From: Clostridia bacterium | Lineage (GTDB): Bacteria > Bacillota > Clostridia > Christensenellales > CAG-314 | Assembly: GCA_028703495.1 (NCBI GenBank) | Contig: JAQVMT010000001.1 | Span: 186,001 to 250,000 of the forward strand | Direction: 5' to 3' | Length of the DNA: 64,000 nucleotides | Shown: positions 53,141 to 62,405 of the stretch, one piece after another | Numbering within the stretch: position 1 is the stretch's first letter | How the letters are laid out: each line of letters starts with the position of its first letter | Program-made: the position numbers and the translations under genes | The notes under the pieces: model-generated | Seen by the model: the letters and a program-made list of their open reading frames with translations, nothing else | What the model was told of the DNA's origin: nothing | Database searches by the model: none

Positions 53141-53326
53141 CAATCTCAAGCTGTTTGCCATAACTGCAATATTGGATTTGTCTTATCGATTTTTCGGTAT
53201 TGCACATTTAAACATCGTTAGCTTAGACCGGCTTGCATAAATGTTGTAAATAAAATTCAATCGCAAGCTGTTTGCTATAACTGCAATACAGGCTTTGTCG
53301 TATCAATTTCCCAGCCTTACACATTG
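53141..53326 (-). repeat. 68-bp direct repeat including the 3' end of the transglutaminase-like gene
   Basis: CAATCTCAAGCTGTTTGCCA... (53141-53208) matches CAATCGCAAGCTGTTTGCTA... (53258-53326), 117 bp apart. The second copy contains the last eight codons of the minus-strand gene ending at 53303. Confidence 0.7.
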
Positions 53327-54283
53327 AGAACCGACGTCGGCGCAGAAGATTCTTTGCATCGGATTAACTCTTGCCGATATCGTAAACTGTCCGTCGTAGA
53401 AGCAGGAAATGACGTCTTGTACGGCGAGGGAGAAAGCCTCCTTAGTAAGGTCGCAATCGAGTATTTTAAAAACATAGCGTTGGTCTACGCTTTTGATCTT
53501 GGCGATTCTGTCAAGGGCTTGCGATAAATTCTCAACGATGTTGCTGCATCTGTAGAACCAATTACACTGATACGCCTCGCACTTAATGCTTTCAAGCTCG
53601 AAAGCGTGATCTCTAGTAATGTTGCTGTCGTCAAGGCAGAAGTAATCGAAAGCGATTTGGGGTTGTCCACGGCTGAAGAATTTATCCAGGGCAATATCGA
53701 TGTGGTAAAACTCACCGTCGAGGCAGGCGATATTCCAAACGTGCGGTCTTGCGGTCCCATTGACAAGAGCCGAGCCGTAAACGATCATATTGTCCACCTT
53801 CATACCGTCGAATAGGTACTTGCCCGCCATCGCGAAGCCCTCCGCATCGGTAGCTCCCTCGTAAAGAGCCGCGTCCACGGTTCCCTCGCCCTTTTTAAGC
53901 AGGTCGAATTCCGAATACTTTAGGTTAGATATAAGATAGTTGTGAAGCTTATACGCTTTTCGATAGTCGCTGGCTTGCACATTCACGCCGTACAGAGCTG
54001 CTTTGAGCTTGGCATTAATTGCGACGCAGTCGATTTCGTTCAATCTATATGGAATATGAAATGCGCTTTTCACCACCAAATCATCGACGGCGATCTGCTT
54101 TTTCCAATCCACATAGTAAAACTCGGGATGCTCATACCTCAATGCCTGCAACACGTCCGAAGGATTCATGCAAGGTACGGTAATAATCAGATTTTTAAAT
54201 CCGCAAATGCCGTCCGCGAGAGTATCGTAGACGGATTTACCCAAATTGTCGAGCTTATCGTAATAGTACTTTCCCAACTCCAT
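53303..54283 (-). CDS. Transglutaminase-fold protein lacking the catalytic cysteine
   Basis: This 326-aa cytosolic protein has a transglutaminase-like core at about residues 105-205. The His (His181 in RPHVWN) and Asp (Asp196 in FYHIDIALD) of the triad are kept. The expected motif VCxGYA is ATDAEGFA, so the catalytic Cys is Ala147. It is therefore likely a non-catalytic, binding or scaffolding version. Start is ATG 54283 with GGAG upstream. No signal peptide. The gene end is duplicated downstream. Confidence 0.78.
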   Translation of the reverse strand: MELGKYYYDKLDNLGKSVYDTLADGICGFKNLIITVPCMNPSDVLQALRYEHPEFYYVDWKKQIAVDDLVVKSAFHIPYRLNEIDCVAINAKLKAALYGVNVQASDYRKAYKLHNYLISNLKYSEFDLLKKGEGTVDAALYEGATDAEGFAMAGKYLFDGMKVDNMIVYGSALVNGTARPHVWNIACLDGEFYHIDIALDKFFSRGQPQIAFDYFCLDDSNITRDHAFELESIKCEAYQCNWFYRCSNIVENLSQALDRIAKIKSVDQRYVFKILDCDLTKEAFSLAVQDVISCFYDGQFTISARVNPMQRIFCADVGSQCVRLGN

Positions 54284-54696
54284 ATTTACTCCATATTCAA
54301 TGCCGTTAGCGAAAGTATCGCAGACATTCCAAGTCATCGGTGATTTATCGTATGTTCCCGATTCTGTTAAATGAAAATACAGTCGGAATGAACGTCGCAG
54401 ACGGAAGAATTCAAGCCGTCGATATGATTAATCAAACGGAATTTCCAAGCCGTCGAGACGCAAAGGGACATACAAAATGCCGTATATGTGCCCGAAAGCG
54501 CATAAATTAGCTTGCGGATATTGGCTTATTATAACCTCTTGCAATGGCGTTGTCAAGCATTCAAGCCTTATTGAATTTTTATGTCTACTTTATAAGTGCG
54601 GAGTAAATTGCCATAGTACATTCCACTGTGGAACTTACTTTTGCAATTAACTCTCCCAAAAGATGCACGCATTTTTGAAAAAACTACGCAAAATAC

Positions 54697-54725
54697 TTGA
54701 CAGAGGTTGTTTTATATGATAATAT
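54697..54725 (+). promoter_or_regulatory. Promoter of rpmG-secE-nusG
   Basis: TTGACA, 17-bp spacer, TAATAT. A short palindrome TTCCAC-T-GTGGAA lies about 65 bases upstream (54621-54633). Confidence 0.85.
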
Positions 54726-54809
54726 AACTAAGCACTTCCTTGGGGAGTGTAATTTTTTGACGGACTTTTTGAGTGCGTGGCTACACGCAATTACAGGAGG
54801 AAGAAATAA

Positions 54810-54977
54810 ATGGCAAAAGCAAAAGGCGCAAGAGTTAAGATTACTTTGGCTTGTACTGAGTGTAAGCAACGCAATTACGATAATATGAAGAACAAGAAGA
54901 CTACGACAGACCGCGTTGAATTGATGAAATACTGTCGTTTTTGCAAAAAGCACACCCTGCACAGAGAAAGCAAGTAA
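54810..54977 (+). CDS. rpmG: 50S ribosomal protein L33
   Basis: This 55-aa protein begins [20 protein letters not shown] and ends [14 protein letters not shown]. Two CxxC pairs (C-T-E-C and C-R-F-C) show the zinc-binding type of L33. AGGAGG precedes the ATG. It stands before secE and nusG, the conserved order in Firmicutes. It is small and easily missed. Confidence 0.95.
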   Translation: MAKAKGARVKITLACTECKQRNYDNMKNKKTTTDRVELMKYCRFCKKHTLHRESK

Positions 54978-55163
54978 TACCGTAAGCCGCCTGATTCACA
55001 TGGCGAAGCGGCTCGTTTCGATCGATTTTTTATCGAGCCTCGTCAAAGTGGTACTATGTCGGAAGCGCGATGAGGTATGCTTCGAATAGGCTCACTCGAT
55101 TGTGTGTATGGACGGAATTAGGTATAAGGCTTTATTAACTTGCTTAGGCAAAGGAGAAGGCAC

Positions 55164-55376
55164 ATGGCAGAAAAGAAAAAGACTAATGTTTTCAGACGTA
55201 TCGGATCTTGGTTTAAAAAGAGCTGGTCCGAATTTAAGAAAGTATCATGGCCTACGTTCAACGAGGTTGTGAAGGCTACGGGTGTTGTTTTGCTCGTTGT
55301 CGTTGCTTTTATTATCGTATTGACCGTATTCGATTTGGGATTGACCAAGTTGCTTGAACTGCTTGTACAAGCGTAA
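55164..55376 (+). CDS. secE: Preprotein translocase subunit SecE
   Basis: This 70-aa subunit of SecYEG has the short Firmicutes form: a basic amphipathic helix (FRRIGSWFKKSWSEFKKVSWP, residues 9-29) and one membrane helix (about 38-60). AAAGGAG lies eight bases before the ATG; an extension of eight residues upstream is unlikely. nusG follows after 14 bases. Confidence 0.95.
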   Translation: MAEKKKTNVFRRIGSWFKKSWSEFKKVSWPTFNEVVKATGVVLLVVVAFIIVLTVFDLGLTKLLELLVQA

Positions 55377-55390
55377 TTAGGAAATAGACG

Positions 55391-55936
55391 ATGAGTGAAC
55401 ACAAGTGGTATGTTCTGCATACTTACGCAGGTCATGAAGATGTTGTAAAAGCCAATTTGACACAAATGGCTATAATTAACGAGCTGACCGACGTGATTAC
55501 GGATATTCAGATACCGACCGAGCAGTCTGTCGAGGTGCACAACGGTAAACGTAAGGTTGTCGAGACCAAAATTTACCCCTGTTACGTCTACATCAAGATG
55601 GTCTACTCCCCACAGCTTTGGTATATGCTTACCAACACACGCGGCGTAACCGGTTTTGTCGGACCGCAGGGCAAGGCTTGGCCCTTGACCGATGAGGAGG
55701 TCAAACGGTTAAGGCTGGAGCAAAGCACGGTTGAATTTAATCTCAACATCGGTGACCGTGTGAGAGTTATTGCCGGTCCGTTTGAGACTATGGCGGGCAC
55801 AATACGCTCAATCGACACCAATCACGAGAAGGTGTCCGTGTTTTTAACGCTGTTCGGAAGGGAAACCAACGTCGAACTGGGTTTTTCGGAGGTCGAGGGG
55901 CTCGACCGTCACGAGGAAAACGACAAGCCCGATTGA
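55391..55936 (+). CDS. nusG: Transcription termination/antitermination factor NusG
   Basis: This 181-aa protein has the NGN domain (WYVLHTYAGHEDVVKANL, residues 6-23; YPCYVYIKM near 60; TRGVTGFVG near 85) and the C-terminal KOW domain (VRVIAGPFETMAGTI, near 123). NusG binds RNA polymerase and modulates pausing and coupling to ribosomes. Placement after secE is conserved. The 280 bases downstream of it, before rplK, contain a CAAGACAATTGTCTTG palindrome (56034) but no gene. Confidence 0.97.
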   Translation: MSEHKWYVLHTYAGHEDVVKANLTQMAIINELTDVITDIQIPTEQSVEVHNGKRKVVETKIYPCYVYIKMVYSPQLWYMLTNTRGVTGFVGPQGKAWPLTDEEVKRLRLEQSTVEFNLNIGDRVRVIAGPFETMAGTIRSIDTNHEKVSVFLTLFGRETNVELGFSEVEGLDRHEENDKPD

Positions 55937-56217
55937 TTCTTTCTCGACGCACGTCTCGTAAGGGCGTAGCCTGAAGAAGATCCTTTCGGACAAACCGCGC
56001 TTATTAAGATAACGTGGAAATTTTGGTTAAATCAAGACAATTGTCTTGTTTAATTGTCGCATATGCGGCAGATTATATATGGATGTGGAAGAGCAAGCCG
56101 CCGACTTCGGTTGCGTATAAACGTATACGGCTATTCGGTGTCGATTCAAAGCGAGATGGTTTTCGTTTCGAGTAATTGCGGAAAAAATGCTCGATATACC
56201 ACAGATAAGGAGGAAAA

Positions 56218-56643
56218 ATGGCAAAAAAAGTTACAGCGGTTGTAAAATTACAGCTACCCGCCGGAAAAGCTACTCCTGCTCCGCCGGTCGGATCTGCTTT
56301 GGGACCGCACGGAATCAATATTCCGGGATTCACAAAGGAGTTTAACGCAAAGACAGCGGACAAAGCGGGATTGATTATCCCTTGTATCATTACGATTTAT
56401 GCGGATCGTTCGTTTACATTTGTTTTGAAAACGCCTCCCGCACCCGTTTTGATTAAGAAGGCATGTAAAATCGAATCCGCCTCGAGCAAACCCAACAAGG
56501 ATAAGGTTGCTACTATCACACGTGCGCAGATCGAGGAGATCGCAAAGACCAAAATGGAAGACTTGAACGCATCGTGTTTGGAAACTGCCTGCTCGATGAT
56601 CGCAGGAACCGCCCGTTCTATGGGCATTGTAGTGGAGGACTAG
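56218..56643 (+). CDS. rplK: 50S ribosomal protein L11
   Basis: This 141-aa protein of the GTPase-associated centre has an N-terminal domain with [20 protein letters not shown] and the C-terminal rRNA-binding domain with [10 protein letters not shown] at the end. AAGGAGG sits six bases before the ATG. rplA begins two bases after its stop. Confidence 0.97.
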   Translation: MAKKVTAVVKLQLPAGKATPAPPVGSALGPHGINIPGFTKEFNAKTADKAGLIIPCIITIYADRSFTFVLKTPPAPVLIKKACKIESASSKPNKDKVATITRAQIEEIAKTKMEDLNASCLETACSMIAGTARSMGIVVED

Positions 56644-56645
56644 AT

Positions 56646-57335
56646 ATGAAAAGAGGAAAGAAGTATATTGAGTCCGTTAAGCTATACGATCGGGCAAAAC
56701 AATATGAGGTAGAGGACGCACTTAAGCTTGCAATCGATACCGCAAAGGCTAAATTTGACGAAACAATCGAGTTACACATTAGATTGGGTGTTGATCCACG
56801 TCACGCCGACCAACAGGTAAGAGGCGTTGTCGTTCTTCCCAACGGAACAGGTAAAACCGTTAAGGTTTTGGTCATCACCAAGGGCGCGAAGGCAGATGAA
56901 GCTACCGCCGCAGGTGCAGATTTCGTAGGCGCGGAAGATATCGTCGCCAAAATTAAGGATGAGAACTGGTTCGGATTCGACGTTTGTATCGCAACTCCCG
57001 ATATGATGGGCGTTGTCGGACGTATCGGTAAAATCTTGGGACCTAAAGGCTTAATGCCCAACCCGAAAAGCGGTACTGTTACTATGGACGTTGCAAAGGC
57101 TATCAACGACGTTAAGTCAGGTAAGGTTGAATACCGTGTGGATAAAACCGCGATATGCCACGTTATTTTCGGAAAGAAGAGCTTCGGCGTGGAAAAACTA
57201 GGCGAGAACTTCAATGCGCTTATGGATGCTATCGTTAAGGCAAAGCCCGCCGCATCCAAGGGCACGTATATTAAGAGTGTTGCTATCGCTGCAAGCATGG
57301 GACCCGGTATCAAGGTTAACTATCGTCAGGCGTAA
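56646..57335 (+). CDS. rplA: 50S ribosomal protein L1
   Basis: This 229-aa protein of the L1 stalk shows the family core [34 protein letters not shown] and, near the C-terminus, [19 protein letters not shown] lies about six bases before the ATG within the rplK end. L1 usually autoregulates the L11-L1 mRNA. Confidence 0.97.
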   Translation: MKRGKKYIESVKLYDRAKQYEVEDALKLAIDTAKAKFDETIELHIRLGVDPRHADQQVRGVVVLPNGTGKTVKVLVITKGAKADEATAAGADFVGAEDIVAKIKDENWFGFDVCIATPDMMGVVGRIGKILGPKGLMPNPKSGTVTMDVAKAINDVKSGKVEYRVDKTAICHVIFGKKSFGVEKLGENFNALMDAIVKAKPAASKGTYIKSVAIAASMGPGIKVNYRQA

Positions 57336-57611
57336 TCGGCTTGATTTCGAAACGAGCTTAAAGTTTAAGCTTGCTAACCGAATGGTATTCGGATCAATGC
57401 TAAAATGCGTATTGCTCGTAAGATACCGCTTAATCTCCACCGTTGTTATTATGGTGGAACAATTCATTCCGACACTTCGGGAAGGCTTCAAAGCTTAACT
57501 TGTCGGAAATAACATTTGAATAATAGCTCTTTTCCAAAGACAGCAAGCGTCGATTTTCGACTGAAACTGTGCCTAGCGGAAGGTGAAATTCAATTTTGAT
57601 TGAGTTATTCG

Positions 57612-57715
57612 CCGTATGCTGCGCAAGCTTGCCGAGGTGCAGAGATTTAATCGGAGTATAAGCCGTATGGTTGAAATCGATTCCCCTGTGCCGAAAGGAC
57701 GGGGGATTTTTTTCC
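57612..57715 (+). promoter_or_regulatory. L10 leader with attenuator terminator
   Basis: The leader upstream of rplJ contains GCTTGCCGAGGTGCAGAG and GGAGTATAAGCCG, typical of the L10 autoregulatory leader, and ends in a terminator ATTCCCC / GGGGGAT followed by seven T residues (57680-57713). L10(L12)4 binding is expected to favour termination. No gene lies in 57336-57793. Confidence 0.75.
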
Positions 57716-57793
57716 ACCAACGAAGGGCTGTTAGGGCGTGTATCCCGCGAGCAATTGCGAGCTATCGCCCGAAATATATAAAGGAGGAATACA

Positions 57794-58288
57794 ATGAACA
57801 CAATCAGAGAACAAAAAGAGCAAGTGGTTTCCGAGATTAAAGAGAAGATTGAAAAATGTGCTTCTTTTGTGGTTATCGACTATATGGGACTTACCGTTGA
57901 TGCCGATACCGCTTTCAGAAAGGAGTTCCGCGACGCTAAGATCGAGTATAAGGTTGTCAAAAACACTATGCTTAAAATCGCTTTGAACGAGTTGGGATAT
58001 ACCGAGTTCGACCATGCGTTGAATGGTCCGACCGCTATTGCGTTTTCTTACGATGACATCGTCGCTCCCGCCAAAATCAGTGCGGAAAAAATCAAGAAGC
58101 TCAATAAGATGGAAATCAAGTGCGGAATGATTGAAAAGGTATACGCGGACGCTAATATGGTTAACGCTCTTGCGAATATACCTCCGAAGCAAACGTTGCT
58201 TTCTATGCTATGCAACGTACTGCAGGCGCCTATTCGCAATTTAGCGGTCGTTATCGACCAAGCTGCAAAAAAGGCGGCAGAAGCATAA
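57794..58288 (+). CDS. rplJ: 50S ribosomal protein L10
   Basis: This 164-aa stalk-base protein shows the family core FVVIDYMGLTVDADTAFRKEFR, YKVVKNTML and GPTAIAFSYDD, with a C-terminal helix that binds L7/L12 dimers. AAGGAGG precedes the ATG. Expression is probably controlled by the leader just upstream. Confidence 0.97.
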   Translation: MNTIREQKEQVVSEIKEKIEKCASFVVIDYMGLTVDADTAFRKEFRDAKIEYKVVKNTMLKIALNELGYTEFDHALNGPTAIAFSYDDIVAPAKISAEKIKKLNKMEIKCGMIEKVYADANMVNALANIPPKQTLLSMLCNVLQAPIRNLAVVIDQAAKKAAEA

Positions 58289-58318
58289 TAATTAATTAAA
58301 ATTAAAGGAGAAATTAAA

Positions 58319-58687
58319 ATGGCTGAAATTCAGAAATTGGTTGAAGAAATCAAAACGTTATCCGTTTTGGAGCTTAATGAGTTAGTTAAAACATTGGAAG
58401 AAACCTTTGGAGTATCCGCTGCCGCCGCAACCGTTGTTGCAGGTCCTGCCGCAGATGCACCTCAAGAGGTTGAAAAGACAGAGTTCGACGTTGTTCTTAC
58501 AGAAATCGGAGCAAAGAAAATCGAGGTTATCAAGGCTGTTCGTGAAATCACGGCTCTTGGTCTTATCGAAGCTAAAAACCTTGTTGAAAAGGTTCCCAGC
58601 GTTATCAAAGAAGGATTGGCTAAGGATTTGGCTAATCAATACGCAGAGAAGCTTAAGGCTGCAGGCGCAACCGTTGAATTGAAATAA
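58319..58687 (+). CDS. rplL: 50S ribosomal protein L7/L12
   Basis: This 122-aa protein has the N-terminal dimerisation helices, a short Ala/Pro hinge ([15 protein letters not shown], about 38-52) and the C-terminal domain with [21 protein letters not shown] (about 66-86) that contacts translation factors. AAAGGAG lies before the ATG. A terminator follows at 58772 and no rpoB is present downstream, which is unusual. Confidence 0.97.
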   Translation: MAEIQKLVEEIKTLSVLELNELVKTLEETFGVSAAAATVVAGPAADAPQEVEKTEFDVVLTEIGAKKIEVIKAVREITALGLIEAKNLVEKVPSVIKEGLAKDLANQYAEKLKAAGATVELK

Positions 58688-58771
58688 TTCATTACGGTAT
58701 GTTTGACGTTTTGTGACAAACACACGCAAATGCCAAGTCGGATCGGTTAAATAATATTCCGATCGCAATTT

Positions 58772-58812
58772 AAAACCGCTTTCGTAGCATTCAGCTTGAA
58801 AGCGGTTTTAAA
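58772..58812 (+). terminator. Terminator after rplL
   Basis: AAAACCGCTTTC / GAAAGCGGTTTT, a 12-bp stem with TTTT at its end. It may also serve the convergent dehydrogenase gene. Confidence 0.85.
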
Positions 58813-58919
58813 TATGTAATTAAAGACTTGAGTCAAACTCTGTCTTTTCAACCTTTTGATTGCATACGCGACGCAGGCCGCAACAATAGTAGCGGTGGTA
58901 AGGATTGTGCCGACTTATT

Positions 58920-59861
58920 TCACCGCCCGTCGTAGTCTTTGTCAACCTTAGCGGTAAGCTCCTTCATAAGGGCATACGCTCTTTCTATGTCATCGGGATT
59001 CAGCTTATTTGCGGGCATTTTGTTAATTTTGGGATAGCCCCAAGCATGCACGAAGCCCGAGGGCTCCGACCAGCAGTCGGCAGGATAATCCTTGAAAATT
59101 GTCAAAAGCGAGGTTAATGCTGCTTTTGAGGGCGACATACAAAAGATTTTAAGAAAAACCAAAGCGGTTGCGTTGAAAAACTTGGAAAAACCGCCTTTGC
59201 TTGCATTGAACAGCTCGGTTCCGCAAACGCCCGGGTGAGATAGCCTAACCCTCACTCCAAGTGGTTCGGCTTCGCGGTTTAGACCAATCATCGAGAGTGT
59301 CAAAAATAGCTTGCTCCTTGCATAAATTGCAGTCTTATTTTTAATCTTTACGGAATTAATATCATCGAAGTCAACACCGTCGAAGGTGTATGAAATACTG
59401 CTCGTCGAAACGACCTTTCCTCTGCCGAGTAGCGGAAGCAGTTTCTGCGTCAAATAAAAGGGGGCAAAGCTGTTTGTAGCAAAATGAATATCCATTTCTT
59501 CCTTGTTAAGGCGCGGTTTTAGGTGGTAACAGCCTGCGTTATTAACTAAATAATCGATTCTCTCGTACTTGGCGTATATTTTTTCCACCAAATCCACAAG
59601 CGAACGATTGTCAAATAAATCGGCGGTCATTATGTCAACCTTTTTGAAAAAACATATACCCAAATCCTTAACAATACGCCGTGCCTTGCTTTCATCTCTG
59701 CATAAAATGACAACAAAAGCATTACGGAATAATAACACCTTCAATATTTCGCTCCCGATGCTTCCCGTGGCACCGGTTATCAAGACGGTCTTACCGCTTA
59801 AATCCTCGGTGTTTTCCAGAGTCCAACGCAGTATTTTGTTTTTAAGCAATTTTTTAGACAT
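58920..59861 (-). CDS. Short-chain dehydrogenase/reductase
   Basis: This 313-aa NAD(P)-dependent oxidoreductase has a Rossmann fold with TGATGSIGSE near residue 27, LVNNAG near 105, the catalytic Ser region (STSSISYTF) and Tyr-Lys in YARSK near 184. It is similar in layout to retinol-dehydrogenase-type SDRs; the extended C-terminus (about residues 235-313) lacks a known domain. The substrate is unknown. The start ATG at 59861 has only a weak AGGTG upstream. It converges on rplL. Confidence 0.9.
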   Translation of the reverse strand: MSKKLLKNKILRWTLENTEDLSGKTVLITGATGSIGSEILKVLLFRNAFVVILCRDESKARRIVKDLGICFFKKVDIMTADLFDNRSLVDLVEKIYAKYERIDYLVNNAGCYHLKPRLNKEEMDIHFATNSFAPFYLTQKLLPLLGRGKVVSTSSISYTFDGVDFDDINSVKIKNKTAIYARSKLFLTLSMIGLNREAEPLGVRVRLSHPGVCGTELFNASKGGFSKFFNATALVFLKIFCMSPSKAALTSLLTIFKDYPADCWSEPSGFVHAWGYPKINKMPANKLNPDDIERAYALMKELTAKVDKDYDGR

Positions 59862-60050
59862 AGCTACACCTATAATCGTCACATATCGATACCAAACCAC
59901 CCACGACAGCCAAGACAGGCACACGGCACAATCGCTTATGTAATTGTATCTACCTTCTTACGATACTCAAATAATTCGCGGTCAATTCTCTAAATCATTT
60001 GCGTATTCTCGAGGCATATTATCCAAAGCACTCGGTGTCGGTTATTCCGA

Positions 60051-60494
60051 CTACTCCGCAACCACGGATACAAAGAAGTCCGCACTTATGTTGGCGTAAA
60101 GCTTAGCAGACACGGAATACCGTCCCAATTGTTTGATAGGCTCATTTAAATTAACGCTTCTTTTATCCACGTTAAATCCCAAGTTGTTCAGTTCGTCGGC
60201 AATTTCACGTGTAGTGACACTGCCGAAAAGACGACCGTTTTCACCGCACTTAATAGAGATGGTAATTTCCTGCCCTTTAATTTGCTTGCACAAGTCCAGC
60301 ATACGCTGACGCTCGAGAAGCTCGGCTTTTTTCTTGTTCTCGTTTTGTACTTTCACCATATTGACAGTGCTTTCAGTAGCGATACTCGCAAGCTTCTTTG
60401 GTATGAGCAAATTCTTGGCGTAGCCGTCGCTTACATTGATGATCTGACCTTTCTTGCCCAACGTTTTTACGTCCTCAAGTAATAAAACTTTCAT
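60051..60494 (-). CDS. rplI: 50S ribosomal protein L9
   Basis: This 147-aa protein has the N-terminal rRNA-binding domain (MKVLLLEDVKTLGKKGQIIN, DGYAKNLLIPK), a long connecting helix and the C-terminal domain (LFGSVTTREIADEL). GGAGG is present just before the start on the minus strand. It is not beside its common partners dnaB and gdpP. Confidence 0.97.
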   Translation of the reverse strand: MKVLLLEDVKTLGKKGQIINVSDGYAKNLLIPKKLASIATESTVNMVKVQNENKKKAELLERQRMLDLCKQIKGQEITISIKCGENGRLFGSVTTREIADELNNLGFNVDKRSVNLNEPIKQLGRYSVSAKLYANISADFFVSVVAE

Positions 60495-60559
60495 AACAGC
60501 CTCCGAATCGATATTTTACGGCAAACAACCGTATTCCTCTTGCATCAATCTTATTGTTA

Positions 60560-60588
60560 ATTATACCACACCGCCATAGCCATGTCAA
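60560..60588 (-). promoter_or_regulatory. Promoter of rplI
   Basis: Minus strand TTGACA, 17-bp spacer, TATAAT, a perfect consensus about 65 bases before the start. Confidence 0.9.
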
Positions 60589-60694
60589 CCGTTCGGTTTA
60601 TAAATCCTATTTAATGCAATGCGGACTCTTTGGAGTAATATATCGCCGATTATCGGCATAAAATATTCCGATATTGCTATTATTCGGAGGAATT

Positions 60695-62113
60695 ATGAGA
60701 TCAAAACTTTTGCTTTTATGTATTCTCGCCGTGGTTGCGTTTTTCTTGCTCGGCTGTTCTCAAAACCCCTTGAAGCAAGCCGTCAAGAAAGCCGATGATG
60801 TGACCTTGACGCTTACACTCGATACGCAAACCAACACGCTCTACGGAGCAATGCTTCATAGGCTCACCAACAGAACGAATTACAATATACAATGCGCAGT
60901 CTATACACTTTTTCCCAATGTATATAGGCAAAATGCGCTAAATCCCGCCGTCAACAAGGAGTTCGGAGGTACCGCCTACGTCAACGGCGAAAGCTTCGGA
61001 GGAATTACCATAAACTCGGTTTTCGCAAACGGGAACACAAAATTCCACTTATCAGGCGATGACGACTATTTTTTGGAGATACCGATAAACGCCCCCTGCG
61101 GTTCGGTTACCGAAATAGAGATCGTCTTTGAGGTCGCTTTGGCAAACGTTATACACAATTTGGGTTATGTCGGTTCAACCTACAGTTTGGGCAACTGTTT
61201 TCCGTTGCCCTGCGTTTACTCGGGAAACGGCTGTGTGAAGAACGCTTTCAGCTCGATCGGCGACAGTCGGTATTCGCCGAATATAAACTATTCGGCTACG
61301 GTAATCGTACCCTTTGACCTGTCCGTGGTTTCTACGGGGAACACCTCGGCGGTAGTAGAAAGCGACGTGAAAACCTACAAGCTTCAAGCCGATTGCGTGA
61401 GGGATTTCTATGTTTGCGCTTCGAACGAGCTTAATCAAGTCGACACCACCATAGATGAAGTCGCCGTGAGATATATCTATGTCTCGGATTCCGCACCCGA
61501 AGATACTCTATCGCTGATAACCGCCGCCTTCTCGTTTATGAACGAGCTGTACCCTTATCCATATTCTGTGGTCAACGTAATGCAGAGCAACGTTAGCGAC
61601 GGAGTTTACCCGAACGTGGCAATCGTAAACGCAGATTTGTCCGACGGCGATAAAACGCACACGATTGTTCATGAAGTCGCACGCCAATGGTTTTACTCGA
61701 TAGTTCACGTCAATCGCGCGGAATATTCCTTTATGGAAGCGGGGCTTGCCGAATATTTTACATACCTGTTTTTCGGGAAATATCCCGATTACGGAGATGT
61801 ATCCAAAAAAATGAAGACGTTGAGAACAAACGAAAAAGCATATGCAGAATTGCTCGACGGAACCGACGTCGGAATCTGCAGAAATATATACACCTTCGAA
61901 AACTACTTGCCTTATGTGTATTGTAATTATATCAAGGCACCGATAATGTTCGACGACTTGGTAAATACCGTGGGAATGAAAGCATTTTTAAAGGGTGTTG
62001 CCTGTTATCTGAATACGTACGCATTCGATTCGCCGAAACCGCAGAATTTAATCGACTGCCTAAGCAAAAGCGCAGGAACGTCTTTAGATAAATGGTTTGA
62101 TAATTATCTGTAA
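60695..62113 (+). CDS. M1-peptidase-like lipoprotein lacking zinc ligands
   Basis: This 472-aa lipoprotein has a signal peptide ending in FLLGC (Cys21), an N-terminal beta domain (about 30-250) and a gluzincin-like helical domain. The normal HExxH-x18-E site appears as HEVAR (residues 326-330) followed by FMEAGLAEYF (346-355). His-5 is Arg and the ligand Glu aligns with Ala349, so two of three zinc ligands are lost. The downstream NYIKAP segment keeps the layout of the M1 Tyr region. It is probably a non-catalytic surface protein. GGAGG lies before the ATG. Confidence 0.8.
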   Translation: MRSKLLLLCILAVVAFFLLGCSQNPLKQAVKKADDVTLTLTLDTQTNTLYGAMLHRLTNRTNYNIQCAVYTLFPNVYRQNALNPAVNKEFGGTAYVNGESFGGITINSVFANGNTKFHLSGDDDYFLEIPINAPCGSVTEIEIVFEVALANVIHNLGYVGSTYSLGNCFPLPCVYSGNGCVKNAFSSIGDSRYSPNINYSATVIVPFDLSVVSTGNTSAVVESDVKTYKLQADCVRDFYVCASNELNQVDTTIDEVAVRYIYVSDSAPEDTLSLITAAFSFMNELYPYPYSVVNVMQSNVSDGVYPNVAIVNADLSDGDKTHTIVHEVARQWFYSIVHVNRAEYSFMEAGLAEYFTYLFFGKYPDYGDVSKKMKTLRTNEKAYAELLDGTDVGICRNIYTFENYLPYVYCNYIKAPIMFDDLVNTVGMKAFLKGVACYLNTYAFDSPKPQNLIDCLSKSAGTSLDKWFDNYL

Positions 62114-62193
62114 ATTTTTGCAAAGTAAGAAATTAAAGGCTCTAACTGAAGTCGCACCAAGCATTATAAAAGTTATTTTACGTTCTATAACAC

Positions 62194-62362
62194 GGGCGAA
62201 CACATGGGTTCGCCCCTACAGTTGAAAAGAGCGCACATATAGGTTCGCCACGACAGTTAATAATACTATTTTATTTAAAAGGGCGAACACATGAGTTCGC
62301 CACGACAGTTAAATAACACTATTATGTTAAAAGGGGCGCACACATAGGTTCGCCCCTACCGC
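62194..62362. repeat. Palindromic GGGCGAACACATGGGTTCGCCC-type repeats, four copies
   Basis: Units near 62194, 62230, 62281 and 62333 share (G)GGCGAACACAT-GGTTCGCC-C(T)ACAG. The first and fourth are imperfect inverted repeats (GGGCGAA / TTCGCCC); the middle ones have one degraded arm. The spacing is 36-52 bp. I recall similar hairpin repeats as common in Clostridia genomes. Confidence 0.85.
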
Positions 62363-62405
62363 CAAAAGAACAATTTCGTTGGAAATATTGCTGTTTGCAT
62401 CAGCC

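Noticed and set aside
54978..55163. tRNA gene between rpmG and secE
   Set aside because: A tRNA is found here in some bacteria, but no cloverleaf or T-loop motif is present; only an AGCCGC/GCGGCT hairpin is seen.
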